Below, piece by piece: positions 1 to 6,565 of a DNA stretch of 12,592 bases. Each line of letters starts with the position of its first letter. Position 1 is the first letter of the stretch. Under the pieces are notes generated by a model. That model saw only the letters and a list, made by a program, of their open reading frames with translations, had not been told where the DNA came from and did not search any database. The position numbers and the translations under genes were made by a program. Source of the stretch: an uncultured Eggerthellaceae bacterium (GTDB lineage: Bacteria; Actinomycetota; Coriobacteriia; Coriobacteriales; Eggerthellaceae); assembly GCA_934670115.1 (NCBI GenBank), contig CAKUOV010000054.1, forward strand, positions 1-12,592. Direction: 5' to 3'.

Positions 1-254
1 GGGCAAAGACGCTCCGCCACCGACGATGCCATGGCGCTACGCACGCCGTACGTACGCACTTCGTACGATGCCGTTGACACCACGCCACGCATCGACGAAG
101 GACTACCCACAATAACCGGTTTCCCACGCCATTCGGGGTGGTCAAGCTGTTCCACCGAGGCAAAAAAAGCGTCAAGATCCACCAGAAGGATGGCTTTCCC
201 TTCCCATTTGTGGTCGAGCGAGGATTTAATCCATGTTTCATCAGCAGTAATCAT
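1..254 (-). CDS. dinB: DNA polymerase IV, N-terminal part (cut by window edge)
   Basis: This is the first 84 codons of a Y-family translesion DNA polymerase; the rest lies beyond position 1. Pol IV copies past damaged template bases at the cost of accuracy. The reading begins ATG at 254 and shows the family's first catalytic motif at about residues 22-36 (ILLVDLDAFFASVEQ), with metal-binding Asp26 and Phe31 at the steric-gate position that excludes ribonucleotides. It is followed by GKPVIVG (44-50) and RGVVSTASYEVRTYGVRSAM (56-75), the fingers-region signature. It leaves the window at ERLC, where homologues continue into a Leu-Cys-Pro segment. The second catalytic motif (Asp-Glu) is outside, so activity cannot be judged. 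No SD lies directly before this ATG; the nearest one precedes two overlapping mini-ORFs (see findings). The only other in-frame start candidate after the upstream stop is a CTG. The family call is secure; the start is less so. Confidence 0.93.
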   Translation of the reverse strand, partial: MITADETWIKSSLDHKWEGKAILLVDLDAFFASVEQLDHPEWRGKPVIVGSPSSMRGVVSTASYEVRTYGVRSAMASSVAERLC

Positions 255-336
255 GAAAAACAGTTTATCATGGTGAACACATGCGTAAAACTCACCTTAC
301 GAAAATTGCGTTCCCTACGCCGAAAACGCTAAAACG

Positions 337-365
337 CCGACAACGCAGAAGAACGCAGCAATAAT
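337..365 (+). promoter_or_regulatory. candidate promoter for the aminotransferase-like gene
   Basis: CCGACA at 337-342 and AATAAT at 360-365 are separated by 17 bases and match sigma-70 boxes at 4/6 and 5/6. They lie about 60 bases before the plus-strand gene. The rest of the gap between dinB and this gene (255-417) shows no terminator or RNA gene. This is a pattern match only. Confidence 0.3.
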
Positions 366-426
366 CTCGTTTGAGCTACAACGCACCGAAGCACACACGG
401 CACCAACCTGACAGGGGATGACATCA

Positions 427-1566
427 ATGGCAAACACGACTCAAACCACACTTGAAGCCGATACGCTTCCCGTGCGCAACCTGGTCACGCCCCTTCCTGC
501 TCTTTCGCTGATGCCTCCTTACGAAATGCGTGCGTGCGCGCCGTTTACGGATCATTCCAGCATCTCGAATCCACTTGGCACGCCAACACCGCTTATTGAC
601 GCCATGAATCAGGCACTGACCTGCGGTGCTGCAAATTTTGCGGCCGACCGCGAAGGATATTCCCTGAAGAGCAGCTTAAGCACATTCCACAACCTTCCCA
701 CGGGATCGTTCATCATCGGCTCATCCACGAAAGACCTTATCCGCGCCGTTGCGCAAACATATCAACCCTGCTCGGTGGGTATTACCACGCCCAGCGAGGT
801 TGGTTACGCGCTTGCAATTGGAAACGCGGGGCATACTGTGGTGGATATCGCGGGCCGCGCAGGCTTTTTAGCACCCGAGCCTTCGCTGAGCAGGGCGCAA
901 GGCATCACGTTCGATGCTGCGCTTTTAGGCAACCCCAGTTATCCCACCAGCCGTTTGCTGCATAAATCGACGCTCATCAGCTACCTGGAAACGTGTTCGT
1001 GGGTTATTGTGGACGAAAGCTCAATCGAACTCACGCTTGCGGGCGAGAGCTATACCTCGCTCACACAGCAATACAAGAACCTGATCATCATCCGTTCGAT
1101 TTCCGTATCAATGGCGCTGCCGGGCATCCCCATGAGTTATCTGGTGGCACACCCAAGCACCATTGAGCAGATAGAAAACTTCTACGATGGCAGCTCTGTT
1201 TCGCTCTTTGCCGAGGTCATATCGCCCCTTTTGATAGAGCACAACAATCTGGAGAAAGCACGCGAGTTCCTGGAAAGCGAGATTCCCTGGCTGCAATGCA
1301 TGCTCAGCCTGATTCCCGGTATCGACATCTTCCCCGCAGAAGGCAACTACGTTATGTGCTCGTATCTTGTGCCACAAGGCATGGATTTAGGTGCAAGCAG
1401 CGTAGAAGAGCTTGAAGACAAGCTGCGTATGCACGGCTTCCTTATTCGCAAGCTCGATGACATTCGCGGCCTGGAAAAGGGCCGCTACTTCTGCGTGTCT
1501 GTGCGCACGCGCGAAGAAAACGAAAAACTCGTTGAAGCGCTGCGCCACATTATCCTGGAGCAGTAA
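427..1566 (+). CDS. fold-type I PLP aminotransferase-like protein lacking the PLP lysine
   Basis: The 379-residue product has the layout of the HisC/CobD branch of class I/II aminotransferases and about their usual length. Landmarks are an IIGSSTKDLI segment (GNGSTELI-like), NPSYPTS from residue 169 (NPNNPTG in relatives), VDESS with the pyridine-N aspartate at D196, and a C-terminal SVRTREENEKLVEAL with the substrate-carboxylate arginine at R360. The segment normally reading S-K-A-x-A-L-x-G-L-R reads S-V-S-M-A-L-P-G-I-P here. The Schiff-base lysine is therefore Val227, and the downstream phosphate-binding arginine is Pro235. The usual DEAY tyrosine is also Ser. Transamination by the normal mechanism is thus unlikely, although the frame is intact and the protein is full length. 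I chose ATG 427 because the GGGG at 414-417 is then 9 bases upstream; ATG 418, which adds three residues, touches it. The substrate is unknown; HisC-like or CobD-like identity is family-level only. Confidence 0.85.
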   Translation: MANTTQTTLEADTLPVRNLVTPLPALSLMPPYEMRACAPFTDHSSISNPLGTPTPLIDAMNQALTCGAANFAADREGYSLKSSLSTFHNLPTGSFIIGSSTKDLIRAVAQTYQPCSVGITTPSEVGYALAIGNAGHTVVDIAGRAGFLAPEPSLSRAQGITFDAALLGNPSYPTSRLLHKSTLISYLETCSWVIVDESSIELTLAGESYTSLTQQYKNLIIIRSISVSMALPGIPMSYLVAHPSTIEQIENFYDGSSVSLFAEVISPLLIEHNNLEKAREFLESEIPWLQCMLSLIPGIDIFPAEGNYVMCSYLVPQGMDLGASSVEELEDKLRMHGFLIRKLDDIRGLEKGRYFCVSVRTREENEKLVEALRHIILEQ

Positions 1567-1663
1567 CTGCCGCAATGCGATAGCCGCCCGTCGGTAACGA
1601 CCGCCAGCAACGCGCAAACACACACCATCGCTCAACAACCGCCGCCTGCAACATCCAATCCGA

Positions 1664-1715
1664 AGAACCAGAAAGGGGAAGCGCCGCAATCGCGACACTT
1701 CCCCTTCGTTGTTCT
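1664..1715. terminator. probable bidirectional rho-independent terminator
   Basis: A perfect 9-base inverted repeat, AAGGGGAAG at 1673-1681 and CTTCCCCTT at 1698-1706, is flanked by outer arms AGAAC (1664-1668) and GTTCT (1711-1715). The plus-strand 3' side is T-rich but has no long T run. It sits between two convergent genes, as expected for a shared terminator. The remainder of the gap 1567-1780 shows nothing I can name. Confidence 0.6.
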
Positions 1716-1780
1716 AGCTATAAGAATGACCCGCTCGCAACATATACAGGCACGTCGCGAGCGTAGAGTGCACGCGCAAA

Positions 1781-2812
1781 TTAATTGAACTTGAAGATGC
1801 GCTGGGCTAAGCGATAGCCCGCAATGCCGATCTTGCGACCGTTTTCACCTGGCAAGTTCACCAAGAAGTCAATGGGCGCACGACGCAAGCGCTCATACGT
1901 TGCGGGGCGCTTCTCCTCTAGATATTCCCAGATAGAAGCACGTTTTTCCTCCGAATCACCATCGTTTATCATGCGCAGGAAAATAGAGCAGATACACATC
2001 ATCATGGCAAGATAATTATGCATATAACGCGCAAGCTTCTTCTCGTGCACATCGTTTTCAATATCACAGGCATCAATCATAACGCGCGTGATGCGCAGCT
2101 GCTGGTCAATGCGACCCATCATTACGCTCTCATTCACGCTTTGGTCCTCGCGGCCAATGAAGTAGCGATACATGTCAACGTCCAGGTAGTACATGGTCTT
2201 CACGTGCGGCAGCGGCACGTACACGAAAATGTTATCAACGTAGAAGCAGTGCTCGGGAAGTTTCAAATGAATATCGCGCAAGAGCTCCGTACGGTAAATC
2301 ACCGAATGCATAAGCAGGTACTGGCTCTGAGAGAAACGGCCGATTTCGGACCAGCCGAATTCGCGACCCTGCGGGAACACGTTGCGATACCCCATGACTT
2401 TCTGGGTGCCTTCGTACACCTTCTCGTACACGTAATTGCCAATCACCATATCGGTGGGTTCGGCAAGCTCCACTTGGCGACGCAAATACGCCATGATTTC
2501 CTTCATGGCATCGGCATCAAGCCAGTCGTCAGAGTCAACAACCTTGAAGTAGCGGCCGGCTGCTTCACGAATACCGGTATTCACGCCCGAACCGTGACCA
2601 CCGTTTTCCTTGTGGATCGCCTTGATGATGTTCGGGTAGCGACTTTGCCACTCATCGGCCTTCTCGCGCGTGTTGTCTTTCGTGGAGCCATCGTTCACGA
2701 TAAGGATTTCAATGTCATCGCCGCAGGCCAAAAGCGATTCGATGCATTTGTCCATATACGCGGCGGAGTTGTAGCACGGAACTGCAAAAGTAATGGTTTT
2801 CATTTCAGTCAT
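1781..2812 (-). CDS. family 2 glycosyltransferase
   Basis: This is a soluble GT-A-fold glycosyltransferase of 343 residues with no membrane segment or signal peptide. It should move a sugar from a nucleotide-sugar donor to an acceptor on the cytoplasmic face. The N-terminus has the family opening FAVPCYN (residues 9-15), the acidic ILIVNDGST (36-44), ENGGHGSGVNTGIREAAG, and the metal/nucleotide-binding DSDDW at 93-97. The C-terminal 200 residues are typical in length but carry no motif that fixes the donor or acceptor. The gene follows glf on the same strand after 45 bases, so co-transcription is likely and a galactofuranosyl transfer role is plausible, though that is inferred from context alone. 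The start is uncertain: GTG 2818, ATG 2812 and ATG 2803 are all in frame. I took 2812, which has a weak GAG five bases ahead; homologues often begin near the MKTITF at 2803. Confidence 0.9.
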   Translation of the reverse strand: MTEMKTITFAVPCYNSAAYMDKCIESLLACGDDIEILIVNDGSTKDNTREKADEWQSRYPNIIKAIHKENGGHGSGVNTGIREAAGRYFKVVDSDDWLDADAMKEIMAYLRRQVELAEPTDMVIGNYVYEKVYEGTQKVMGYRNVFPQGREFGWSEIGRFSQSQYLLMHSVIYRTELLRDIHLKLPEHCFYVDNIFVYVPLPHVKTMYYLDVDMYRYFIGREDQSVNESVMMGRIDQQLRITRVMIDACDIENDVHEKKLARYMHNYLAMMMCICSIFLRMINDGDSEEKRASIWEYLEEKRPATYERLRRAPIDFLVNLPGENGRKIGIAGYRLAQRIFKFN

Positions 2813-2857
2813 GGTCACTCAATCACTCGTTTACCCAGTCGAACGAACCCTTGCGGA

Positions 2858-4075
2858 TTATTCGCCCAAAATCCTGTCGCATAAATCCAAAGCACGCTCC
2901 ACAATAACGTCCATGTTGTAATAGCGATACTCCGCCAACCGGCCCAAGGGGTAGAAATTCGGCAGCGTTTCCGTAAGTTTCAGATAGCGCTCGTAATGCG
3001 CACGGTTCTCGTCGTTGATAATGGCATAATACGGAATCTGGTTCTTGGGGTCCTCGTAAGCCAGCGAATACTCGCGCATGATGGTGGTCTTTGGCGCACG
3101 CTGACCCGTAAGGTACTTGAACTCCGTGATGCGCGTGAAGTCTTCCGTAACGGTGTAGTTCACCGTGCCGCACGGCTGGAAATACTCCTGGTCAAGCGTT
3201 TCATACTCGAAACGCAGCGTACGGTACGGAAGACGCCCAAAGCGTGACAAGAACATCTCGTCCAACGGACCAGTGTAGATAATGGGGCCCCTGAACGGCT
3301 TTTCCTTAAGGTAGATGTCGGAAAGCGGCGCATCTTCGTCAAGCGAGGCAAAATGCAGATCGAAAACGCTTTCCGCCTCGGTGTTCAGGCAAACCGTGAT
3401 GTTCTCATGATCAAGCATTTCCTCGAACAGCTTCGTGTAACCGAAAATCGGCATGCCCTGGCACGAATCCTGGAAGTAACCGTCCTCATACGAAAGCAGC
3501 ACAGGAACGCGCGCCGTAACAGAAGGATCAACTTCATCGGGCGAAAGGCCCCACTGTTTCTGCGTATAGTACAAGAACACGTTCTTGTACACGAAATCGG
3601 CGATTTCCGCCAAATCGGGGTCCTTTTGCTCACGCATCTCATTGATGGTCACGCGCGAACCGGCACCAAATTTATCAATCAGCTTTTCTTGCAGCTGTGC
3701 CGCGCGTTCTTCGCCAAAGCACATCTCAAGCGACGTCAAGTTGAAGGGTACGGGGATATACGTGCCATACCAGTTCGAAAGCACTTTGTGCTTGTAGCCA
3801 ATAAATCCCGAGAACAGGCGCAGGTAATTGAAAACACGCGTATTGTTCGTATGGAAGATGTGCGGACCATAGCGATGAACCAAAATGCCCGCATCGTCGT
3901 ATTCATCGTACATATTGCCGGCAATCTGCGCGCGCTTCTCAATGATCAGAACGCGCTTCCCCCCTTGCTCGGCCAACTGTCGAGCGCAAACCGCACCCGC
4001 AAACCCACAGCCTACAACAACGGCATCGTAATCGCTTATTGCGATATCCGCGAATTCGGCGTAAGCAACACCCAT
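2858..4075 (-). CDS. glf: UDP-galactopyranose mutase
   Basis: This flavoenzyme interconverts UDP-galactopyranose and UDP-galactofuranose, the donor for galactofuranose-containing surface glycans. The 405-residue product carries the FAD Rossmann motif VVGCGFAG (residues 20-27), an EKR at the end of the second strand, and the family signature YDEYDDAG followed by HRYGPHIFHTN. The substrate-loop KQWG tryptophan, DPSVTARVPV, and the C-terminal PYYAIINDENRAHYERY and LAEYRYYNMD segments are also present. Everything expected of an active mutase is seen. The protein begins about 14 residues earlier than many homologues, which start almost at the Rossmann strand. No other standard start codon lies between, and AAGGA sits about 10 bases before ATG 4075, so I keep it. 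It is the first gene of an apparent two-gene operon with the downstream glycosyltransferase and is divergent from pta. Confidence 0.96.
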   Translation of the reverse strand: MGVAYAEFADIAISDYDAVVVGCGFAGAVCARQLAEQGGKRVLIIEKRAQIAGNMYDEYDDAGILVHRYGPHIFHTNNTRVFNYLRLFSGFIGYKHKVLSNWYGTYIPVPFNLTSLEMCFGEERAAQLQEKLIDKFGAGSRVTINEMREQKDPDLAEIADFVYKNVFLYYTQKQWGLSPDEVDPSVTARVPVLLSYEDGYFQDSCQGMPIFGYTKLFEEMLDHENITVCLNTEAESVFDLHFASLDEDAPLSDIYLKEKPFRGPIIYTGPLDEMFLSRFGRLPYRTLRFEYETLDQEYFQPCGTVNYTVTEDFTRITEFKYLTGQRAPKTTIMREYSLAYEDPKNQIPYYAIINDENRAHYERYLKLTETLPNFYPLGRLAEYRYYNMDVIVERALDLCDRILGE

Positions 4076-4210
4076 ATATGCTTCATCCTTTCAGAGCCAG
4101 AGCGGTGTTTGTTCTTTACCACTCGCATTCTTGCGTCACCATTTTACCAAGGGGGAACGTTTCAAACGGCATCACCACAAGAACAGAACAACTCAAAGCG
4201 CAGAACGTTG

Positions 4211-4216
4211 TAAAAT
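4211..4216 (+). promoter_or_regulatory. candidate -10 box for pta
   Basis: TAAAAT matches the -10 consensus at 5/6 and would place the transcript start near 4223, just ahead of the palindrome. I see no acceptable -35 box 16-18 bases upstream. On the other strand another TAAAAT (4146 to 4141) could serve glf, again with a poor -35. The gap 4076-4280 is the only regulatory space for both divergent units. Confidence 0.3.
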
Positions 4217-4225
4217 ACGCAACGA

Positions 4226-4249
4226 AAGAATTACGCATGCGCAATTCTT
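4226..4249. promoter_or_regulatory. 24-base near-perfect palindrome before pta
   Basis: Arms AAGAATT (4226-4232) and AATTCTT (4243-4249) flank the self-complementary core CGCATGCG (4234-4241). Only the 4233/4242 pair (A opposite C) breaks the symmetry. It lies 31 bases before the pta ATG. It could be an operator for a dimeric regulator or fold as a hairpin in the 5' leader. No regulator family can be assigned from sequence alone. Confidence 0.6.
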
Positions 4250-4280
4250 CACTGGGAAGAAACACACAAAAGGAGGAAGT

Positions 4281-5270
4281 ATGAGCGCATTTCTTGATTC
4301 GATGATCGCTCAAGCAAAGCAAGAAAAGAAAAGCATCGTTTTGCCGGAAGGCAACGACGAACGCACGTTGAAGGCCGCAGAAAAGGCTTTGGCGGACGGC
4401 TTGGCCAACCTGATTATCCTGGGTGATGTTGAAGCTATCAAAGCAAGCGGCTACAAGCTGGACGGCGCGCAGATTATCGATCCCAAGAATTCCGAGTTCG
4501 AAGACGAATTCACCGACCTGTTCTACGAGCTGCGCAAGAAAAAGGGCGTTACCCCCGAGCAAGCGCGCGAAACCATTAAAGACGAAACGTTCTTTGGCGT
4601 TATGATGGTCAAGACCGGACGTGCCGATGGCATGGTTTCCGGCGCATGCCACTCCACCGCCGACACGCTGCGTCCCAGCCTGCAAATCATCAAGACGGCT
4701 CCTACCGCTAAACTGGTTAGCTCCTTCTTTGTGATGGTTGTGCCCGACTGCGAGTTTGGCTACAACGGCACGTTCGTGTTCTCTGACTGCGGCCTGAATG
4801 TTCAGCCCACCGCCGAAGAACTGGCCTACATTGGTCTTGACGCTGCTGCCTCCTTCAAGAGCATCACGGGTGCCGAGCCCGCCGTGGCGTACCTGTGCCA
4901 TTCCTCTTACGGTTCCGCAAAGAACGCCGACCAGGCAAAAGTTGCCGAAGCCGTAAAGATTGCGAAGGAAACCGACCCGAGCGTGCTGCTTGATGGCGAA
5001 CTGCAGCTCGACGCCGCCATTGTTCCTTCCGTGGGCGCCTCCAAGGCTCCGGGTTCCCCTGTTGCCGGCAAGGCAAACGTTTTGGTGTTCCCCGACATCG
5101 ATGCGGGCAACATTGGTTACAAGCTGGTTCAGCGTCTGGCCAAGGCCGAGGCATACGGCCCCATTACCCAGGGCCTGGCTGCTCCGGTCAATGACCTTTC
5201 CCGCGGCTGCTCCGCCGAGGACATTTACGGCGTTATTGCCATTACCGCTGTTCAGGCTCAGGCGAAATAA
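4281..5270 (+). CDS. pta: phosphate acetyltransferase
   Basis: The enzyme converts acetyl-CoA and phosphate to acetyl phosphate and CoA in the cytoplasm, the first half of the acetate/ATP-yielding pathway completed by AckA. The 329-residue product is the short single-domain form, without the N-terminal DRTGG region of enterobacterial Pta. Signatures visible are LPEGNDERTLKAA near the N-terminus, TGRADGMVSGACHSTADTLRP from residue 112 (written here with G113-R114 as the anchor), VFPDIDAGNIGYKLVQR (269-285), and GPITQGLAAPVNDLSRGCS close to the C-terminus. ATG 4281 is preceded by a strong AGGAGG at 4271-4276. The open frame continues upstream, but that stretch is intergenic sequence and has no family similarity. 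A terminator follows the stop. Unlike the common pta-ackA operon, ackA lies about 1.3 kb downstream on the opposite strand. Confidence 0.97.
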   Translation: MSAFLDSMIAQAKQEKKSIVLPEGNDERTLKAAEKALADGLANLIILGDVEAIKASGYKLDGAQIIDPKNSEFEDEFTDLFYELRKKKGVTPEQARETIKDETFFGVMMVKTGRADGMVSGACHSTADTLRPSLQIIKTAPTAKLVSSFFVMVVPDCEFGYNGTFVFSDCGLNVQPTAEELAYIGLDAAASFKSITGAEPAVAYLCHSSYGSAKNADQAKVAEAVKIAKETDPSVLLDGELQLDAAIVPSVGASKAPGSPVAGKANVLVFPDIDAGNIGYKLVQRLAKAEAYGPITQGLAAPVNDLSRGCSAEDIYGVIAITAVQAQAK

Positions 5271-5323
5271 GGTTACAAGCATCGTCGGCTATTTAGTACA
5301 GCAGCGCGAACACGCAAACGAAG

Positions 5324-5363
5324 AAGTGCTCCCAACGATTATCGCTGGGAGCACTTTTATTAT
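5324..5363 (+). terminator. rho-independent terminator after pta
   Basis: An 11-base perfect stem, AAGTGCTCCCA (5324-5334) with TGGGAGCACTT (5346-5356), has further inner pairing CGAT/ATCG and is followed by TTTTATTAT. It ends pta and, read on the other strand, may also stop the convergent nucleoside hydrolase transcript, although that side has a weaker T-rich tail. Confidence 0.88.
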
Positions 5364-5424
5364 GGGCATTGCACAGTTGACCGTTATCGCCGGCATCACA
5401 GGCGCGAAAACGCCAAAACAATCC

Positions 5425-6384
5425 TTACCTTACGCACTCGTGCGCCAAAAGCTCCATGAAGCGGCTCTTATACAGCTCAGTGTTCACTTTCGTTACCACG
5501 CGCGCGTTGTAATACGGAACATGCGGGCTGGATTCATACGTTGCGCCCTCACGGTAGAACACCACCTGACCGTACAGCGGGCCGTCAATCGTGCACGTGT
5601 AGCCGTAACAATTCACCGTTTCCTCAAGGCAGTCATCCCACACCGCAACGGCCATGGCAACCGAATCGCAGAAATCAGCTTGGCGCTTGTCGCGCGTTGC
5701 AATGTTGAACTCGATAAGCTTCGTGGCACCCTTCATAAGGAATTCCCCTGGCGTGCCTTGCTTCGAGGCGATTCTGTCAACTTCATCGGAAGTAAAACAG
5801 CTCTCGCCCAAACACATATCGAAGCCCAAAATGGTCACAGGAAGACCGCTGTCCAGCATAATCTTGTACGCTTCCGCATCAATGAACACGTTGAACTCCG
5901 CAACAGGAGAAGCGTTTCCCGCGCCGAAGCCAGGCGTACCCATAGACCAAATATGCTTTACCTTGCTCATGGTTTCCCGATCTTGCAGGATTGCCAGGGC
6001 AATGTTCGTGGCGGGTCCTAAAACAACGAGCTCGATTTCACCCGGATGCGCGGCGACGGTCTCCAAGATGAAATCAACCGCCCGTTTATCCTGAGCAGCA
6101 CCTTTAGGGTGAATCAAATCGCAATCGCCCATGCCATCGGCGCCGTGGATGCTAATGGTTTCCTCGCGTTCCCGAAACAGCGGACGAAGAGCGCCCTTGT
6201 AAACGGGAACGTTGCTGCCACATGCCTCGAGCGTTGCCAGCGCATTGCGCGCCGATTGCTCGATATCCACGTTTCCGGTAAGCGTGGTAACGCCCAGAAT
6301 TTCAACATCGGGAGAAAGCGCAGCCAGCATCAAAGCGGCAGCATCGTCGGACGCGGTGTCGGTGTCGATAATGAATTTCCTCAT
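5425..6384 (-). CDS. inosine/uridine-type nucleoside hydrolase
   Basis: Members of this family hydrolyse the N-glycosidic bond of ribonucleosides to free base and ribose, usually for salvage. The 319-residue product is of normal length. The Ca-binding N-terminus reads DTDTASDD (D7, D9, D13, D14), a variant of the usual DTDPGxDD that keeps all four aspartates. LGPATNIALAI, AEFNVFIDAEA and LPVTILGFDMC follow as in the family, and the late metal aspartate is D240. The residue before it, a catalytic His in inosine/uridine hydrolases such as the Crithidia enzyme, is Cys239 here. This matches the family subgroup with Cys at that site, so the substrate range should not be assumed. ATG 6384 has a strong AGGAGG five bases upstream. 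ackA lies upstream on the same strand but a terminator separates them, suggesting independent expression. Function is assigned at family level. Confidence 0.92.
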   Translation of the reverse strand: MRKFIIDTDTASDDAAALMLAALSPDVEILGVTTLTGNVDIEQSARNALATLEACGSNVPVYKGALRPLFREREETISIHGADGMGDCDLIHPKGAAQDKRAVDFILETVAAHPGEIELVVLGPATNIALAILQDRETMSKVKHIWSMGTPGFGAGNASPVAEFNVFIDAEAYKIMLDSGLPVTILGFDMCLGESCFTSDEVDRIASKQGTPGEFLMKGATKLIEFNIATRDKRQADFCDSVAMAVAVWDDCLEETVNCYGYTCTIDGPLYGQVVFYREGATYESSPHVPYYNARVVTKVNTELYKSRFMELLAHECVR

Positions 6385-6412
6385 GGGAACCTCCTTTTGT
6401 CAGCCTAGCACC

Positions 6413-6421
6413 AGTGTAGCA
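6413..6421 (-). promoter_or_regulatory. candidate extended -10 promoter for the nucleoside hydrolase
   Basis: On the minus strand TGC followed by TACACT forms an extended -10 element (TGn plus a 4/6 -10 box). It lies downstream of the ackA terminator, about 29 bases before the ATG. No clear -35 box is seen, which an extended -10 can tolerate. Confidence 0.4.
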
Positions 6422-6455
6422 AAACGGCACAGCCGCCACATGCACCTCATGTCCC

Positions 6456-6485
6456 AAAAAAGAAAGAGGACCGAAGCCCTCTTTC
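6456..6485 (-). terminator. rho-independent terminator of ackA with UUCG loop
   Basis: Read on the minus strand, GAAAGAGG and CCTCTTTC form an 8-base stem, extended by a G-T and a C-G pair around a TTCG tetraloop. Six Ts follow directly (6461 to 6456). It starts about 80 bases past the ackA stop. T-rich sequence on the plus-strand side may make it work both ways. Confidence 0.9.
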
Positions 6486-6565
6486 CCATTTTTTGCTTTT
6501 TTGCGCTTTCCGACCGTGAGTCGTTTGCGCCAATCGCGCCGCAAAGCGCGACTCCCCGCGATGCA

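Noticed and set aside
271..290. Possible SOS (LexA) box before dinB
   Set aside because: One GTTC half-site is readable but the opposing GAAC half is badly degenerate, so I do not claim SOS control.
2018..2884. A 288-codon plus-strand open frame opposite the glycosyltransferase gene
   Set aside because: The His/Val-rich translation matches no family, and the minus-strand glycosyltransferase motifs are clear.
4116..5282. A 388-codon open frame on the minus strand opposite pta
   Set aside because: It covers all of pta plus its untranslated flanks, has a low-complexity translation and no SD; pta is certain on the other strand.
4960..6021. A 353-codon plus-strand frame running from within pta into the nucleoside hydrolase region
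   Set aside because: It crosses a strong terminator, is out of frame within pta and antisense to the hydrolase, and has no coherent protein features.
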